Of a stretch of DNA of 64,000 nt, positions 7,857 to 17,218 are shown piece after piece. This DNA comes from Paenibacillus athensensis. Its GTDB lineage: Bacteria > Bacillota > Bacilli > Paenibacillales > NBRC-103111. The stretch covers positions 186,001-250,000 of the forward strand of contig NZ_MYFO02000007.1 of assembly GCF_004514475.2 (NCBI RefSeq). The letters are read 5' to 3'. Every line of letters begins with the position of its first letter. Within the stretch, counting starts at the first letter, position 1. Under the pieces are notes generated by a model. It was not told where the DNA came from. It searched no databases and saw nothing but the letters and a program-made list of their open reading frames with translations. Both the position numbers and the translations under genes were made by a program.

Positions 7857-9512
7857 CTAGGCCTGCGAACACAAAGCCGGCTCGGGCTCCGGTTCGTCCT
7901 TAGGCTGCGCCAGCACGGGGAACACCGCGCGGAAGGTCGTGCCGACGCCTATTTTTGAATCCGCTTCCATTCTTCCCTCATGGCGCTGCATAATGCTCAG
8001 ACATACCGCTAGCCCCAAGCCCGTCCCCCGCTCCTTCGACGTATAAAACGGTTCGAAAATCCGCCCAAGCCGCTCCTCGGGAATGCCCGGGCCGTCGTCC
8101 GACACCCGGAGCGCAACCTGCCCGCCCGCAAGCTCCGTAGCCAGCACCAGCGTGCAGCCGCGACTCTCCATCGCTTCCAGGCCGTTGCGGGCCAAATTCA
8201 GCACAAGCTGCTTGATCTCCTTTTCGCAGAGCAGCAGCAGAGGCAGGTCCGGCGTCAGGCGCATCTCGACCTGCATCCCCCGCAGATTGGCGTCGGCTTG
8301 AATGATCGGCAGCAGCCGCTCCAGCAGCACGTTAAGCTGCAGCTGCTGCATGTCCACCACGCGATTTTGCGCCAGCGATAAAAAATCGTTGATAATCTCA
8401 TTCGTGCGGTCCAGCTCCTCCAGCATCAGCTGAAAATAAGGCTGAAACGTCCCGTCCGAGCGCTCGCTGATCAATTGAATAAATCCCCGCATCACCGCCA
8501 TCGGATTGCGGATTTCGTGCGTGATGCTGGCAGCCATCTGCCCCACCAGTCGCAGCCGCTCCAGCTGATTCAGCTCCAGCCGCAGCCGTTCGATTTCCGT
8601 CACATCCTGATACATGCCCACTGCGCCGACAATTTCGCCGCCTTCCGTTAACGGATAGGCATAGCACAAAAAGCAGCGCTCCCGAAACCGGATATACTCC
8701 GCCCTGCTCGTCTCTCCCTGCAGCGCCCGCATGATGTGCAGCTCGCCCTCCCGCAGCCCGCGAGCGCCCAACATGCCCGACAACGGCCCGCTTTCCAGCT
8801 CGTCACGGGTATATTCGGGAAAATAAGCGGACATTTCCTTATTGCAATGCGTCATGGCCCCGTTGCGATCCACCACCAGCACCGGCAGCGGCAAGCAGTC
8901 CAGCAGCATTTGCAGACGTTCGGCGCTCTGCACCGCTTTGACGGTCAGCTCCTCCAGCTGACTGGCCATGGCCCGCTCCTCCGTAATTTCCTGAAAATAA
9001 GCCGTTGCCCCGACGATCCGCCCCGTACGCGGGTGTAGGATTGGCGCCGTGTCGAACACGATCGGCACCTCCTGAACGTAAAGAAGCTCCTTCGTGTAGA
9101 CCTTACCCGACTCCAGGGCATGCAAGAGCGCGCTATCTTCTTCCCTCACTCCGATGCGCTTCAGCAGCTGCCGCACGTTACAGCCCTGCAGCTCCTCCCG
9201 ATCCAGCCCGGTCAGCTTCAAAATACGCAAGGCGCTTTCGTTGAAAAACGTCAAGCAGCCGTGCTCGTCAATACACATAAATCCGCCCGGCGTCTGCGCC
9301 ACCATCCAGGTCATCAGCTGCTTCCGCTGATCCGAAGACGCAGTCGCCTTCCGCATCGCAGCCCACCAGACAGCGAAAGCAGGCAGCCAAGCCAACGCCA
9401 TGCCGACCAGAAAAAGGGGCGTAGCCCCCTCCTTGTACATCAGCACGGCTCCGGCCAGCGGAAATACAATCAAAAACAGGGTGGTGGCCCCTCTTTTATT
9501 TAAAAACCTCAT
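7857..9512 (-). CDS. PAS-domain sensor histidine kinase
   Basis: A 551-residue membrane kinase: two closely spaced N-terminal membrane segments (about 8-50), two PAS domains (about 70-180 and 205-315), HisKA with AASITHEIRNPM, and HATPase_c with LNLARNGLEAM, DDGPGIPEE and GTGLGLAV boxes. The layout matches KinB/KinC-type sporulation kinases of Bacillota that feed the Spo0A phosphorelay; it has no partner regulator beside it, as is usual for those kinases. AGGAG lies 7 bases before the ATG. Whether it acts on Spo0F is inference. Confidence 0.85.
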   Translation of the reverse strand: MRFLNKRGATTLFLIVFPLAGAVLMYKEGATPLFLVGMALAWLPAFAVWWAAMRKATASSDQRKQLMTWMVAQTPGGFMCIDEHGCLTFFNESALRILKLTGLDREELQGCNVRQLLKRIGVREEDSALLHALESGKVYTKELLYVQEVPIVFDTAPILHPRTGRIVGATAYFQEITEERAMASQLEELTVKAVQSAERLQMLLDCLPLPVLVVDRNGAMTHCNKEMSAYFPEYTRDELESGPLSGMLGARGLREGELHIMRALQGETSRAEYIRFRERCFLCYAYPLTEGGEIVGAVGMYQDVTEIERLRLELNQLERLRLVGQMAASITHEIRNPMAVMRGFIQLISERSDGTFQPYFQLMLEELDRTNEIINDFLSLAQNRVVDMQQLQLNVLLERLLPIIQADANLRGMQVEMRLTPDLPLLLLCEKEIKQLVLNLARNGLEAMESRGCTLVLATELAGGQVALRVSDDGPGIPEERLGRIFEPFYTSKERGTGLGLAVCLSIMQRHEGRMEADSKIGVGTTFRAVFPVLAQPKDEPEPEPALCSQA

Positions 9513-9592
9513 GACAGCACTCCTGTCCTTGGTACAGCTTTTCCAAACTCCTTTATATTCGACGCATCAGGCCCGCTTCCTTGCACCGCTGT

Positions 9593-9625
9593 AAAAAAGA
9601 GGGAGCCCATTAGCCGCGCTCCATC
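9593..9625 (-). terminator. Minus-strand terminator or attenuator
   Basis: On the minus strand GGAGC-loop-GCTCC is followed by CTCTTTTTT. It lies about 80 bp before the PAS kinase start and downstream of a second hairpin, so it could end the upstream secreted-protein transcript or attenuate the kinase leader. Confidence 0.6.
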
Positions 9626-9672
9626 CCCGTTCGGACAGACTCCCTGCAAGGGCAATGCGATGAATGTAACAG

Positions 9673-9718
9673 AAAAGCCCCGCATGCCCGAAGACGAATC
9701 TTCGGCCATACGAGGCTT
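9673..9718 (-). terminator. Long hairpin terminator
   Basis: An 18-bp stem with a single mismatch, AAGCCTCGTATGGCCGAAGA against TCTTCGGGCATGCGGGGCTT, closed by TTCG and followed by TTTTCTGTT on the minus strand. It is a good Rho-independent terminator for the secreted-protein gene. The remaining part of the 9513-9873 gap shows no gene. Confidence 0.7.
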
Positions 9719-9873
9719 GAAGCTTGGAAGCAATGCGGTTCCGTTGCGAAAGCCCGCGCTATCTTCGCGGTCCTGAGGCTTGGCGGTTGCTCGTTCATTG
9801 TTTCCTGATTGCTGGTTATTCGTAGCTTGCTCGTTGTTCCCGGTTACCCGTTCCTTGCTTCCTGCCGCCCGAT

Positions 9874-11739
9874 TTATCCAGGCGGCAATTGCGTATCGAC
9901 CCGACCGCTTTCCACATGCTGCGAGGAAGCCGACGGCTGCACTTGAAGGGTCACGGTATCGTTCATTCCGACCGGAATCGTGTCGAACGTCAGACGGCGG
10001 GTAGCCGGGTTGTACGCCAAGCCCGTCAGCTTGTAGTCGACCGTCTCCTCCGAAACGCTGTTGTAGATGCTTGCTGTGACGGAAAAATCATCGACCGTCA
10101 AGCCCTGCGTATCATTGTCGGCCAGCTCCACCGTGACGCCGTCCGGCGTGGCGCCGCTCAAGCTGCTGAGCGCTGTCATGCTGTCGGCTCCGACGCCCAT
10201 CGAGCCCGGTACAAACTGCGGCTCGCTGTCCACCAGCTCGTTGCGCGTGATCACTTGACTGCCGGACGGACTGACATTCAGATCGAACACATGCCAGTAA
10301 CGCTCGTTGCCCGCCGAAGCCGGTACGTTAAATACATAAGTCGGAGTCACCGCCGAGCCCTGATAGACCTCAACCTTGGCGCCCGACGCGGCCAGACGCT
10401 CTTCAAAGGAATAATTTTTGACGTAAAAGGTGTACGTGCCGTAAACCTGCTGCGTCACCGACGCCAGCGTCGTCGTTTCCGGACCTTCGCCCGACGTATC
10501 GTCCAGATCCAGCGTCGCGTAGTTCGCGCCTTGGTAGTCATATTGCTTGTGGCCGTAGTAGATGTGGAAGCTTCCGTCGTCCGGCGTCGGGCCGATCAGA
10601 TGCGAATCCAGATCCCGCGGCGTGGAGCCCCACGTCAGTACAATGCGGGTATCTTCGCCTTCCGGCGCCCGGACCGCGATCAGTTGATTGCTTTCCTGCG
10701 GTTCTTCGCTGAACACCAGACTCCTGGTGACAAAAGAGGACACATAGCCGAGCTTGCTCATCTCAACGGTATACGTCCCGGCCGGCAACGAAATGCTGTA
10801 CACGCCGTCGCCGTCCGTCACCGCTTCAGCCAGCACGTCCCCGTCATGATTGTCGGCTCCGGCGCGGAAGCGCAGCGTCATGCCGGATACCGCTCCGTTG
10901 TCGAGGTCATCGCGCACCCGACCGTAGATGCTGCCGGCGATTTGCTGCGGCGACAGCTCGACCGCCGAGAAAGCTACGACCTGGCCGCTGCTGTTGACAG
11001 CGTAAAGGCCCAGATACTTGACCTGAATCGGGTCCAAGCCCTCAATATCACCGCCCGCTGTGTAGGACACCGCTCCGGCCGGCAGCGCCGAACGCATTTC
11101 CGGCGTAGGAAGCGGCGAGCTTGACGCGACGTAATACAGACGGCTTTGATCGGTGACGACTTTTGCCGATCCCGGCACGGAGCCCGGCTGCACGCCGAAC
11201 GGGAGTATCGGCGCAATGACCTTCAGCGGCTCGATCTGCCGCAGCAAAAACTTCGCGTTGCGGTAAATGAGCGGCGTGCCAGGGTCTTCACCGGCGTAAG
11301 CGCTGGAAAAATCCCAGCTTTGCATCTCCAGCTGCGTGGTCAGCGCGGTGGCATCGACGATGGTGAACGGCGCATCGGCGTCGACGATCAGCGCAGGAAA
11401 TGCCGTTTGGCCGGCATCTTCGCCGTTGATCGTCATTTTGGCCACCAGATTGTGTACGCCGTCGTTCAGATGCTGCAGCGCAATCGTCAGCGGATGTTCG
11501 CCGTCGCTCGTTCCGCTGCCCAGCACCGTGGCGCCCTCATAGACCGTCACCATGCTGCCGGCCGGGGCCGCTACCCGCACCTGCGGCTCGCTATCGTGCG
11601 TGACCTGCGGCAGCAGCGGGCTGACGATGACCGGCCCTGTGATCACAACGGCGCCGGCACTGCCGCCTGCCGTCCACAGGCTTGCACATATGCTTGCAGC
11701 CAGCAGCCATGCGGCTTTTGGCTGGACTCTTTTTTTCAT
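9874..11739 (-). CDS. Secreted protein with carboxypeptidase-regulatory-like and DUF2135-like domains
   Basis: A 621-residue exported protein. A Sec signal peptide (KKR, hydrophobic core, cleavage near AGA about residue 30) precedes an Ig-like region (about 30-110), a region of unknown fold, a carboxypeptidase-regulatory-like beta sandwich (GSIYGRVRDD to SLPAGTYTVEMSKLGY, about 275-330), and a YfaP/DUF2135-like segment (LTWGSTPRDLDSHLIGP, about 370-480), followed by a C-terminal beta-rich region. There is no catalytic signature and no S-layer anchor. GAAGGG stands 6 bases before the chosen ATG; the longer frame upstream lacks a ribosome site. Likely a surface or matrix structural protein; its role is unknown. 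Confidence 0.75.
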   Translation of the reverse strand: MKKRVQPKAAWLLAASICASLWTAGGSAGAVVITGPVIVSPLLPQVTHDSEPQVRVAAPAGSMVTVYEGATVLGSGTSDGEHPLTIALQHLNDGVHNLVAKMTINGEDAGQTAFPALIVDADAPFTIVDATALTTQLEMQSWDFSSAYAGEDPGTPLIYRNAKFLLRQIEPLKVIAPILPFGVQPGSVPGSAKVVTDQSRLYYVASSSPLPTPEMRSALPAGAVSYTAGGDIEGLDPIQVKYLGLYAVNSSGQVVAFSAVELSPQQIAGSIYGRVRDDLDNGAVSGMTLRFRAGADNHDGDVLAEAVTDGDGVYSISLPAGTYTVEMSKLGYVSSFVTRSLVFSEEPQESNQLIAVRAPEGEDTRIVLTWGSTPRDLDSHLIGPTPDDGSFHIYYGHKQYDYQGANYATLDLDDTSGEGPETTTLASVTQQVYGTYTFYVKNYSFEERLAASGAKVEVYQGSAVTPTYVFNVPASAGNERYWHVFDLNVSPSGSQVITRNELVDSEPQFVPGSMGVGADSMTALSSLSGATPDGVTVELADNDTQGLTVDDFSVTASIYNSVSEETVDYKLTGLAYNPATRRLTFDTIPVGMNDTVTLQVQPSASSQHVESGRVDTQLPPG

Positions 11740-11872
11740 AACATCCCTTCTCCCTATGTTCTTGCAATATCCAATTGTACCATACAGACGGAACAGCAAT
11801 CTGTAAGGTTTCATACAAAACCAGCAGCTTTATGCGCCGATTTTCAATGGGAGAAAGGAGCGAAGCTCTTGA

Positions 11873-12262
11873 TCACACGCTCGGTTCCGCGGAAATTTGC
11901 CAACGCACGCCAAACGGATCGATCAAACGCCCAAACATCGCACCCCAGAACATGCGTTCGAATTTCATGATGACCGATCCGCCTTCGGACAAACGCCCAA
12001 ACGCCTGCGCCGCCTCCTCCTCCGTAGCAAACTCGAGCACCAGGTCCATGCCATTGCCGCGCCGCACGGTCTCGGCATCTGCCATATAAAAGGTCTGACC
12101 GGCCGCTTGAAGCACCAGATGCAGCACGCCGTTCGGGTTATTCGCTCCCGGAAAAGCCTCATACGTCTGTACGCTTTCGATCGCTCCTCCCAGCGCTTCG
12201 GCGTAGAATGCCGCCTGTTTTCTGGCGTCCTCACAGTAAATGTAGGGGTATAGCTTGCTCAT
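11873..12262 (-). CDS. VOC-family (PhnB-like) protein
   Basis: A 129-residue vicinal-oxygen-chelate protein of the PhnB-like type (SKLYPYIYCEDARKQAAFYAEALGG, ending IDPFGVRWQIS). Such proteins dimerise to form a small metal-binding barrel; most have no known reaction. GGGAGG lies 9 bases before ATG 12262, so the first ATG (directly abutting the ribosome site) is less likely. It lies 22 bp after nothing of its own operon: the M23 gene begins upstream on the same strand only further down, so it may be the lead gene of a two-gene unit. A paralogue is at 25534. Confidence 0.8.
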   Translation of the reverse strand: MSKLYPYIYCEDARKQAAFYAEALGGAIESVQTYEAFPGANNPNGVLHLVLQAAGQTFYMADAETVRRGNGMDLVLEFATEEEAAQAFGRLSEGGSVIMKFERMFWGAMFGRLIDPFGVRWQISAEPSV

Positions 12263-12283
12263 ACGATCCATCCTCCCGTCATG

Positions 12284-13816
12284 TTATCGGCTCGCTTCCT
12301 GCGCGTCCGGCGCAGACCATTGAAGCGGCTGCGTGTTGAAAAACAAATTTGGATTCACAGGCACATTATGCGCCCAGAAGGTAAAATGCAAATGCGGTCC
12401 GGTGGAAAAGCCGGTCGTTCCGACCAACCCGATCACATCGCCGCGCTTGACCTTGTCGCCAGCCTTGACCAACAGCTTGGACATGTGAATGTATTGGGAA
12501 AACAAGCTCATTCCGTGATCAATATAGACGGAATTGCCCGTCAGGTACAAGCTCTCGGCCAACGCCACGACACCGTCGTTCGTCGCCTTGACCGGCGTAC
12601 CCTCGTCGGCGGCCAGATCAATCGCTTGATGCGTGCTGTCGTATTTGCCGTTGACGTACCGGGTAAAGCCGAACGGGGTCGTCAGAATGCCTTCGATCGG
12701 CTGCATAAACGGGCCGGTAAACAGGAAGACCGGCTCGGAGCGGCTGCGTGCCGCGTCGATTTTGCGCTGATCGGCTTGGATGCGCTCCGTTTCCTGCCGC
12801 ATGCTCTCCATTTGCTCGGTGACTTGGATGCGCTGGGTGTCGAAGGTTTTGGCCTTGACTGTCAGCTTGGCCCCGCCGATCGTATACGTGCCGGGCTTGG
12901 CCTGCATCGACATCGGCAAATAGACGTAGAAGCCTGCGCCGAAGGGCTGCAGCTTGTAGGTTTTGCCCTGCCACGCGACCTCGCCGGCCGCGCTGCTGCG
13001 CACCAGCACGGCGTCCCCGGGCGACGCCGTGTCCGGCAGCAGCGTCCAGGCGCTTTGCATCGCGCGCCGGGCTGCCTCCGGGGAAGCGTACAACGCCGCT
13101 TCCCGGACAATACCGCGCTGACGCTCCCGCTCCAGCGCGAGTCCCCCGGCCGCCTCCGGCGAGGCCGGGTCCAGCCAGTGGTGACCGCCATCCGTGGTCA
13201 CCAGCAGCACGGCGGCGCTGTCCGGCGCGCCGCTTGGCACCGACCGCGCCCAAGCGACGCGGTCGGTGAGCCCCTGGAACTGCCGCACGGCATACGACCG
13301 GCCCTCCCGGTCGATAGCTGCAGGGGCAGTTCCTGGGGCGGGCGGCCCGAAGCCGAGGGCCGCGGTGCGGGCGAGCTCGTCCGCGCTCGGCGACGAGGCT
13401 TCGCCCACGCTCTCGCTCCCGGCTCCGCCCGCGCTCTCGCTCCCGGCTTCGCCCGCATTCGCGCCTCCGGCTCCGTCCACGCTCTCGCTCGCGGCTTCGC
13501 CCGCGCTCCAATGCGCGCCGCCGTCGACGGTTACGCGCACACCGTCGGAATACCGGGCCCAGCCCCGATCCAGATCCTGCATGTGAAAATCCAGCAGGCT
13601 GGGGGGCCCGGCCGCTTTTGGCTGCGCCGACGGTTGCGCGGACGCGGTCGGCGGCCCCGCTGCGGGTGCATCGGTCCGCTGGAGCCATAGCCCGCAGCCC
13701 ACAGTAATGATTGCAGCGGCTGCAAAGCTGGCCACGCTCACCCCAAGCCAATAACGGCCGCTGCGCAGCCTGCTGAGCGGGCCGCGATTACTGCGGCTGC
13801 GCGATCGTGCATCCAT
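12284..13816 (-). CDS. M23-family peptidase, membrane-anchored
   Basis: A 510-residue envelope protein. A short basic cytoplasmic tail, one membrane segment (about 18-40), a long low-complexity extracellular linker rich in Gly, Ala, Ser and Glu (imperfect GSES/GGA repeats, about 100-150), a middle region with two DGG-HW-type motifs (VTVDGGAHWS and VTTDGGHHWLD), a predicted coiled segment, and a C-terminal M23 (LytM) domain with THQAIDLAADEGTPV and TGPHLHF carrying the zinc ligands. The family cuts peptidoglycan cross-bridges. GGGAGGG precedes the ATG by 8 bases. The Ser/Glu repeat is encoded by imperfect tandem units and probably varies in length. Confidence 0.85.
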   Translation of the reverse strand: MDARSRSRSNRGPLSRLRSGRYWLGVSVASFAAAAIITVGCGLWLQRTDAPAAGPPTASAQPSAQPKAAGPPSLLDFHMQDLDRGWARYSDGVRVTVDGGAHWSAGEAASESVDGAGGANAGEAGSESAGGAGSESVGEASSPSADELARTAALGFGPPAPGTAPAAIDREGRSYAVRQFQGLTDRVAWARSVPSGAPDSAAVLLVTTDGGHHWLDPASPEAAGGLALERERQRGIVREAALYASPEAARRAMQSAWTLLPDTASPGDAVLVRSSAAGEVAWQGKTYKLQPFGAGFYVYLPMSMQAKPGTYTIGGAKLTVKAKTFDTQRIQVTEQMESMRQETERIQADQRKIDAARSRSEPVFLFTGPFMQPIEGILTTPFGFTRYVNGKYDSTHQAIDLAADEGTPVKATNDGVVALAESLYLTGNSVYIDHGMSLFSQYIHMSKLLVKAGDKVKRGDVIGLVGTTGFSTGPHLHFTFWAHNVPVNPNLFFNTQPLQWSAPDAQEASR

Positions 13817-14153
13817 CCTCTCATCCCTCCCAACGGCGCCCCGAACGCCAGCTTGTCCATCCCTTGCCTTTATCTCCACACTCTTGTTTATATATATTCG
13901 TGTATACGCCATTTAAGCCTACTTGGCTGCACCTGTCTTCAAGCAACCCGGCAAGCCATCTCGCCAACGGATTCGCTCATATGAAAAGACGAGCTTGACG
14001 GCAAAAAAGTTCCCATCCCCGTCCTCACGACGCCTTCACCACGCGTTCACATCACCTTCACCCTGCCTCCGGCTTGTCCGGCTTTGCCTTCGCAACGCCT
14101 CCACTTCACCTGCACGTTGCCTTCCGCTTAGCATCCTCTTCATTGGCGCAGCC

Positions 14154-14220
14154 CTTTCCGCACCGCGCGACTGTCCGCAGCCCGGTGCGGACCGACCGCA
14201 CGGCAACTGTCGTCAGGCCC
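14154..14220. repeat. GC-rich palindromic 3' repeat, copy D
   Basis: This copy reads CTTTCCGCACCGCGCGACTG, CCCGGTGCGGACCG, CGGCAACTGTCGTCAGGCCC. It lies 91 bp past the stop of the minus-strand phosphotransferase gene. The rest of the 13817-14310 gap shows only pyrimidine-rich sequence with no supportable gene. Confidence 0.5.
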
Positions 14221-14310
14221 GGCCCCAACGCTTGACCACAAGCTCACTCAGGCGCCCATTAGCTCCAACCGGCAAAGCAGCCTCTCCAAGCGGTCCTTCC
14301 AGACAGCCCC

Positions 14311-15231
14311 TCAAAGCGGTCCGGCAAGCGCCCTCGCCAAACCCTCTCTGGAAACCGCCGCTAGCTCGTCATCGCCCCGGTCATGTCCATAGAGCAGCAG
14401 CACGACCAACGTAAATACCGCGCGAAATCGGGCTAACTTGCGGGTATCCGCATCCACAGCACCGTACAGGCAAAAAAACCGCTCCCGCTCGCTCACCGGC
14501 ACATAGCTGTACGCGATCGCCAGATCCAGCGCCGGATGACCGATGTGCGCATCGCCCCAATCGATCACCCCATTCAGCTCGCCCTGCTCATCCTCCAACA
14601 CATTGCGAAGATGCAAATCGCCGTGCAGCAGCGTTTCCCGGTATGAGCGGACGTTCACCCCGTCCAGTCCCGCGATCAGGCTTTCCAGCGCCTCACCGCC
14701 GTGCCACAGCCCCAGCGCTGCGGCCTCTTCCTCTCTCGCCTGCAGCCGCTCCAGCGCCGCCGGCATCACAAATCGACCGACCGGGTCGCTCCCCGGTACG
14801 CCCAGCCGCTTGGCCGATTCTGCCGGGTACGCGTGCAGCGCCCGCAAAAACGCCGCCAGCCGCTCCACCGACCTCCGCCGGCCCTCGTCGTTGCCCACGC
14901 GCGGCGGCCGCCCCGGCACATAGCGATACCCGGCAAACGGCCACGGATACCGCTCCTCCGGCGCGCCCAGCAGCAGCGACGTCGGAATTGCCAGCGGCTG
15001 CTCCAGCGCTCCCAACGCAGGCAGCAGGGCGCACTCCGCGCGCAATAGCTCTACAGCACTCTCACGCCGCGGAAAGCGAAACACATACGCGCCATTCACC
15101 CGATAAGCGGTGTTGTCAAAGCCCTCTCCGGCCGCAATCGCAGTCACCGGGGCCAGCTGCGGAAACTGCCGTTCAATCAACTCCGCGGCTTCTTCCTCCG
15201 TCACCACCCGTTCCGGATGCCAAACCGACAT
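14311..15231 (-). CDS. Aminoglycoside-phosphotransferase-like kinase
   Basis: A 306-residue APH/ChoK-fold protein. The catalytic loop LLHGDLHLRNVL and the metal-binding VIDWGDAHIGHPALDL are intact, and the N-terminal lobe has a Gly-rich nucleotide loop (AAGEGFDNTAYRV). GGAG precedes the ATG. Members phosphorylate small alcohols such as aminoglycosides, macrolides or choline-like compounds; the substrate is not predictable here, and most such Bacillota genes are not proven resistance genes. Monocistronic. Confidence 0.82.
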   Translation of the reverse strand: MSVWHPERVVTEEEAAELIERQFPQLAPVTAIAAGEGFDNTAYRVNGAYVFRFPRRESAVELLRAECALLPALGALEQPLAIPTSLLLGAPEERYPWPFAGYRYVPGRPPRVGNDEGRRRSVERLAAFLRALHAYPAESAKRLGVPGSDPVGRFVMPAALERLQAREEEAAALGLWHGGEALESLIAGLDGVNVRSYRETLLHGDLHLRNVLEDEQGELNGVIDWGDAHIGHPALDLAIAYSYVPVSERERFFCLYGAVDADTRKLARFRAVFTLVVLLLYGHDRGDDELAAVSREGLARALAGPL

Positions 15232-15662
15232 ACCACCACTCCTTATCCATGCTGCCGTTCATCGCGCCTCGGCCATAAACATATGCTTGACAAACATTCC
15301 CCATCTGCCCGGCCAATTCCTCTCCTGACAGCGATAACGAGCAAAAAAAAGCCGCACCGGCAATGCCGGCCGACCTTGTACAGCCGCGCGCCGTGTCGGC
15401 GTGCAGCCAAACATAACCCTGCTGTCTATCGTCTGTCCCACGTTTCTCTTTTCGTCAGCCATCTTACGTTCAGCATCGCACTCTGGAAATCGCGCCTCTT
15501 TATCGATCTCTTGTACGCTGGCGCACCCGATCTGCTCGTCTGCGCGTTCGCCGTGGTTCAGCGGCTCCATCTCGTACAGCCCCCGGCTCGCGACGCGGGC
15601 TGCCGACGGCGTTGGCTGTCCGGCAGCAAGCCGGACCTGCCGGACTGTTCCTTTCAACCCGC
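15232..15662. other. Intergenic stretch without a supportable gene
   Basis: Between the phosphotransferase start and the protease stop an open minus-strand frame (15259-15657) exists, but it runs straight through a strong terminator, has mixed codon bias and no good ribosome site. I regard it as spurious or as remnant sequence. Confidence 0.5.
15343..15372 (-). terminator. Rho-independent terminator of the S8 protease
   Basis: On the minus strand GGCCGGCATTGCCGGTGCGG forms a compact hairpin and is followed by eight T residues. It is the first strong terminator downstream of the protease gene. Confidence 0.7.
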
Positions 15663-16826
15663 CTAGGTTTTAACTGCGCGTTCGGCGTTGACGCGGCCGT
15701 ATCGCCAGTAGGTTCCCGTCCCCAGAATCGGATCGGCGCTGCCGAGGATGGCACTGCGGATTTGCGCATTTGTCCGACCTTGAGCAGCCAGCAGCGCCGC
15801 CAGCCCCGACACGAGCGGCGCGGCCATTGAGGTTCCGCTCAGATAGGCGTAAGAGCTGCCCAGGTACGTCGAGAAAATCGCTTCCCCCGGCGCAGCCACG
15901 TCCACCCACGGACCGAAGTTGGAAAAAACCGACTTCACGTCCTGCGCATTCGTAGACGCCACTGCAATCACCTCGTCGTAATTCGCCGGGTAGCTCGGCG
16001 CCGACGAGCCCTCGTTGCCCGCAGCCGCGACCAGCACCGCTCCCTGGCTCCAGGCGAAGCGCACGGCATTCCGCAGCGTGGTCGACGTCGCCGGCGCGCC
16101 CAAGCTCAGGTTGATAACCTGAGCCCCCTGCTGCGCGGCGTAGACGACTCCCTGCGCCACCTGCTCCAGCGTGCCGCTGCCGGAGGCGTCGAGCACGCGC
16201 ACAGGCATAATCGTCGCCAGCGGGGCCATGCCGCTGACGCCCAGCGCGTTGTTGGTGGCAGCAGCGGCAATGCCCGCTACGTGCGTGCCGTGGCCGTTAC
16301 TGTCTTCGGGAGCATCGTCCCCGCCGACAAAATCGCGGCCGGGCGCAAGCTTCCCCTCCAGATCGCGGTGTCCCAGCTGCACACCGGTATCGACGACGGC
16401 AACCCGGACCATCGGCGCTCCTTGCGTCACATCCCACGCCGCTGGCGCATTCACCTGCTTGAGTCCGTATTGATACGTCTCAAAATACGGATCGTTTGGC
16501 TTGTACGACGACTGAAACACATAGTTTGGCTCCGCGTATTCGACTTCATAAAGCTGCTGATAATGCTTGAGCATCCGCCGCATTTTCCGCTTGGAGCGAA
16601 TCAGATGCGTCCCCAGCACATCGTAGCTGCGCAGCACCTCGCAGCGCGCCTTGCCGACAATCTCCTTGCGCCGCTGCTCGTCCACCTCATCTCTGAACTT
16701 CACCAGCAGTTGGTTCGGCACATGAGGCGACCAGCGCCTATCCTCTCTGGCTTCGTGATACCCATAGAGCAGCAGAAAGGCAATCACTTTAATGAGCACC
16801 AGCACGCCGATGACCAACCCTAACAT
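15663..16826 (-). CDS. S8-family subtilisin-like serine protease
   Basis: A 387-residue thermitase-like subtilase. An N-terminal membrane segment (about 3-22) is followed by an inhibitor-I9-like pro-region (NQLLVKFRDEVDEQ to EYAEPNYVF), then the catalytic domain with the triad in VAVVDTGVQ, NGHGTHVAGI and SGTSMAAPLVSG, and the oxyanion Asn in AAAGNEGSSAP. The membrane segment suggests a membrane-tethered rather than fully released enzyme. GGAGG precedes the ATG by 8 bases. It is a single-gene unit ending at the terminator near 15350. Confidence 0.92.
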   Translation of the reverse strand: MLGLVIGVLVLIKVIAFLLLYGYHEAREDRRWSPHVPNQLLVKFRDEVDEQRRKEIVGKARCEVLRSYDVLGTHLIRSKRKMRRMLKHYQQLYEVEYAEPNYVFQSSYKPNDPYFETYQYGLKQVNAPAAWDVTQGAPMVRVAVVDTGVQLGHRDLEGKLAPGRDFVGGDDAPEDSNGHGTHVAGIAAAATNNALGVSGMAPLATIMPVRVLDASGSGTLEQVAQGVVYAAQQGAQVINLSLGAPATSTTLRNAVRFAWSQGAVLVAAAGNEGSSAPSYPANYDEVIAVASTNAQDVKSVFSNFGPWVDVAAPGEAIFSTYLGSSYAYLSGTSMAAPLVSGLAALLAAQGRTNAQIRSAILGSADPILGTGTYWRYGRVNAERAVKT

Positions 16827-16962
16827 CTGTGATTCCTCCTCCTCATACAGCAGATTTTGATGGTTCTCTGCATGCTATGAGCCGGAGCTCGCTCCCGCTT
16901 GTATGCCTGTCCTTCGCGTTGTCAAAACAGGTACACGTCCCGCGAAAAGCGCTATAAAATAG

Positions 16963-16999
16963 AAAAAGCCGCCCCCGATGAATCGGGAGCAGCTGCTTT
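16963..16999 (-). terminator. Terminator of the cold-shock gene
   Basis: On the minus strand GCTCCCGATTCATCGGGGGC forms a stem (CCCGAT/ATCGGG) followed by GGCTTTTTCT, about 15 bp past the cold-shock protein stop. Confidence 0.8.
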
Positions 17000-17011
17000 C
17001 GTGCTGTAAAA

Positions 17012-17218
17012 TTACAATTTTACAACTTTGTCGGCTTGTGGGCCGCGTTGGCCTTGAACAACTTCAAATTCAACCGCTTGACCTTCGTCAAGAGTTTTGA
17101 AGCCGTCGCCTTGAATTGCGCTGAAGTGAACGAATACGTCCGGGCCGCCGTCTACAGTGATGAAGCCGAAGCCTTTCTCAGCGTTAAACCATTTTACAGT
17201 ACCTTCTTGTTTTGCCAT
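17012..17218 (-). CDS. CspA-family cold-shock protein
   Basis: A 68-residue cold-shock-domain protein with both RNA-binding motifs: RNP1 KGFGFI and RNP2 VFVHF. It is a single OB-fold that binds single-stranded RNA and DNA and acts as an RNA chaperone. GGAGGT lies 9 bases before the ATG. The 5' leader is long and AT-rich, as usual for cold-shock genes. Monocistronic with its own terminator. Confidence 0.97.
   Translation of the reverse strand: MAKQEGTVKWFNAEKGFGFITVDGGPDVFVHFSAIQGDGFKTLDEGQAVEFEVVQGQRGPQADKVVKL

Noticed and set aside
9593-9873. Riboswitch candidate before the PAS kinase
   Set aside because: I compared it by eye with c-di-GMP, TPP, cobalamin and glycine cores; none of the conserved core sequences are present.
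9889-11124. Long plus-strand open frame across the secreted-protein gene
   Set aside because: It is antisense to a gene with signal peptide, domains and ribosome site; its Arg/His-rich product is typical of GC-rich shadow frames.
12281-13690. Long plus-strand frame over the M23 gene
   Set aside because: No ribosome site, basic low-complexity product, and the minus-strand gene has clear M23 motifs.
15259-15657. Minus-strand 132-codon frame behind the S8 protease
   Set aside because: It spans a strong terminator, lacks a ribosome site and has mixed codon bias.
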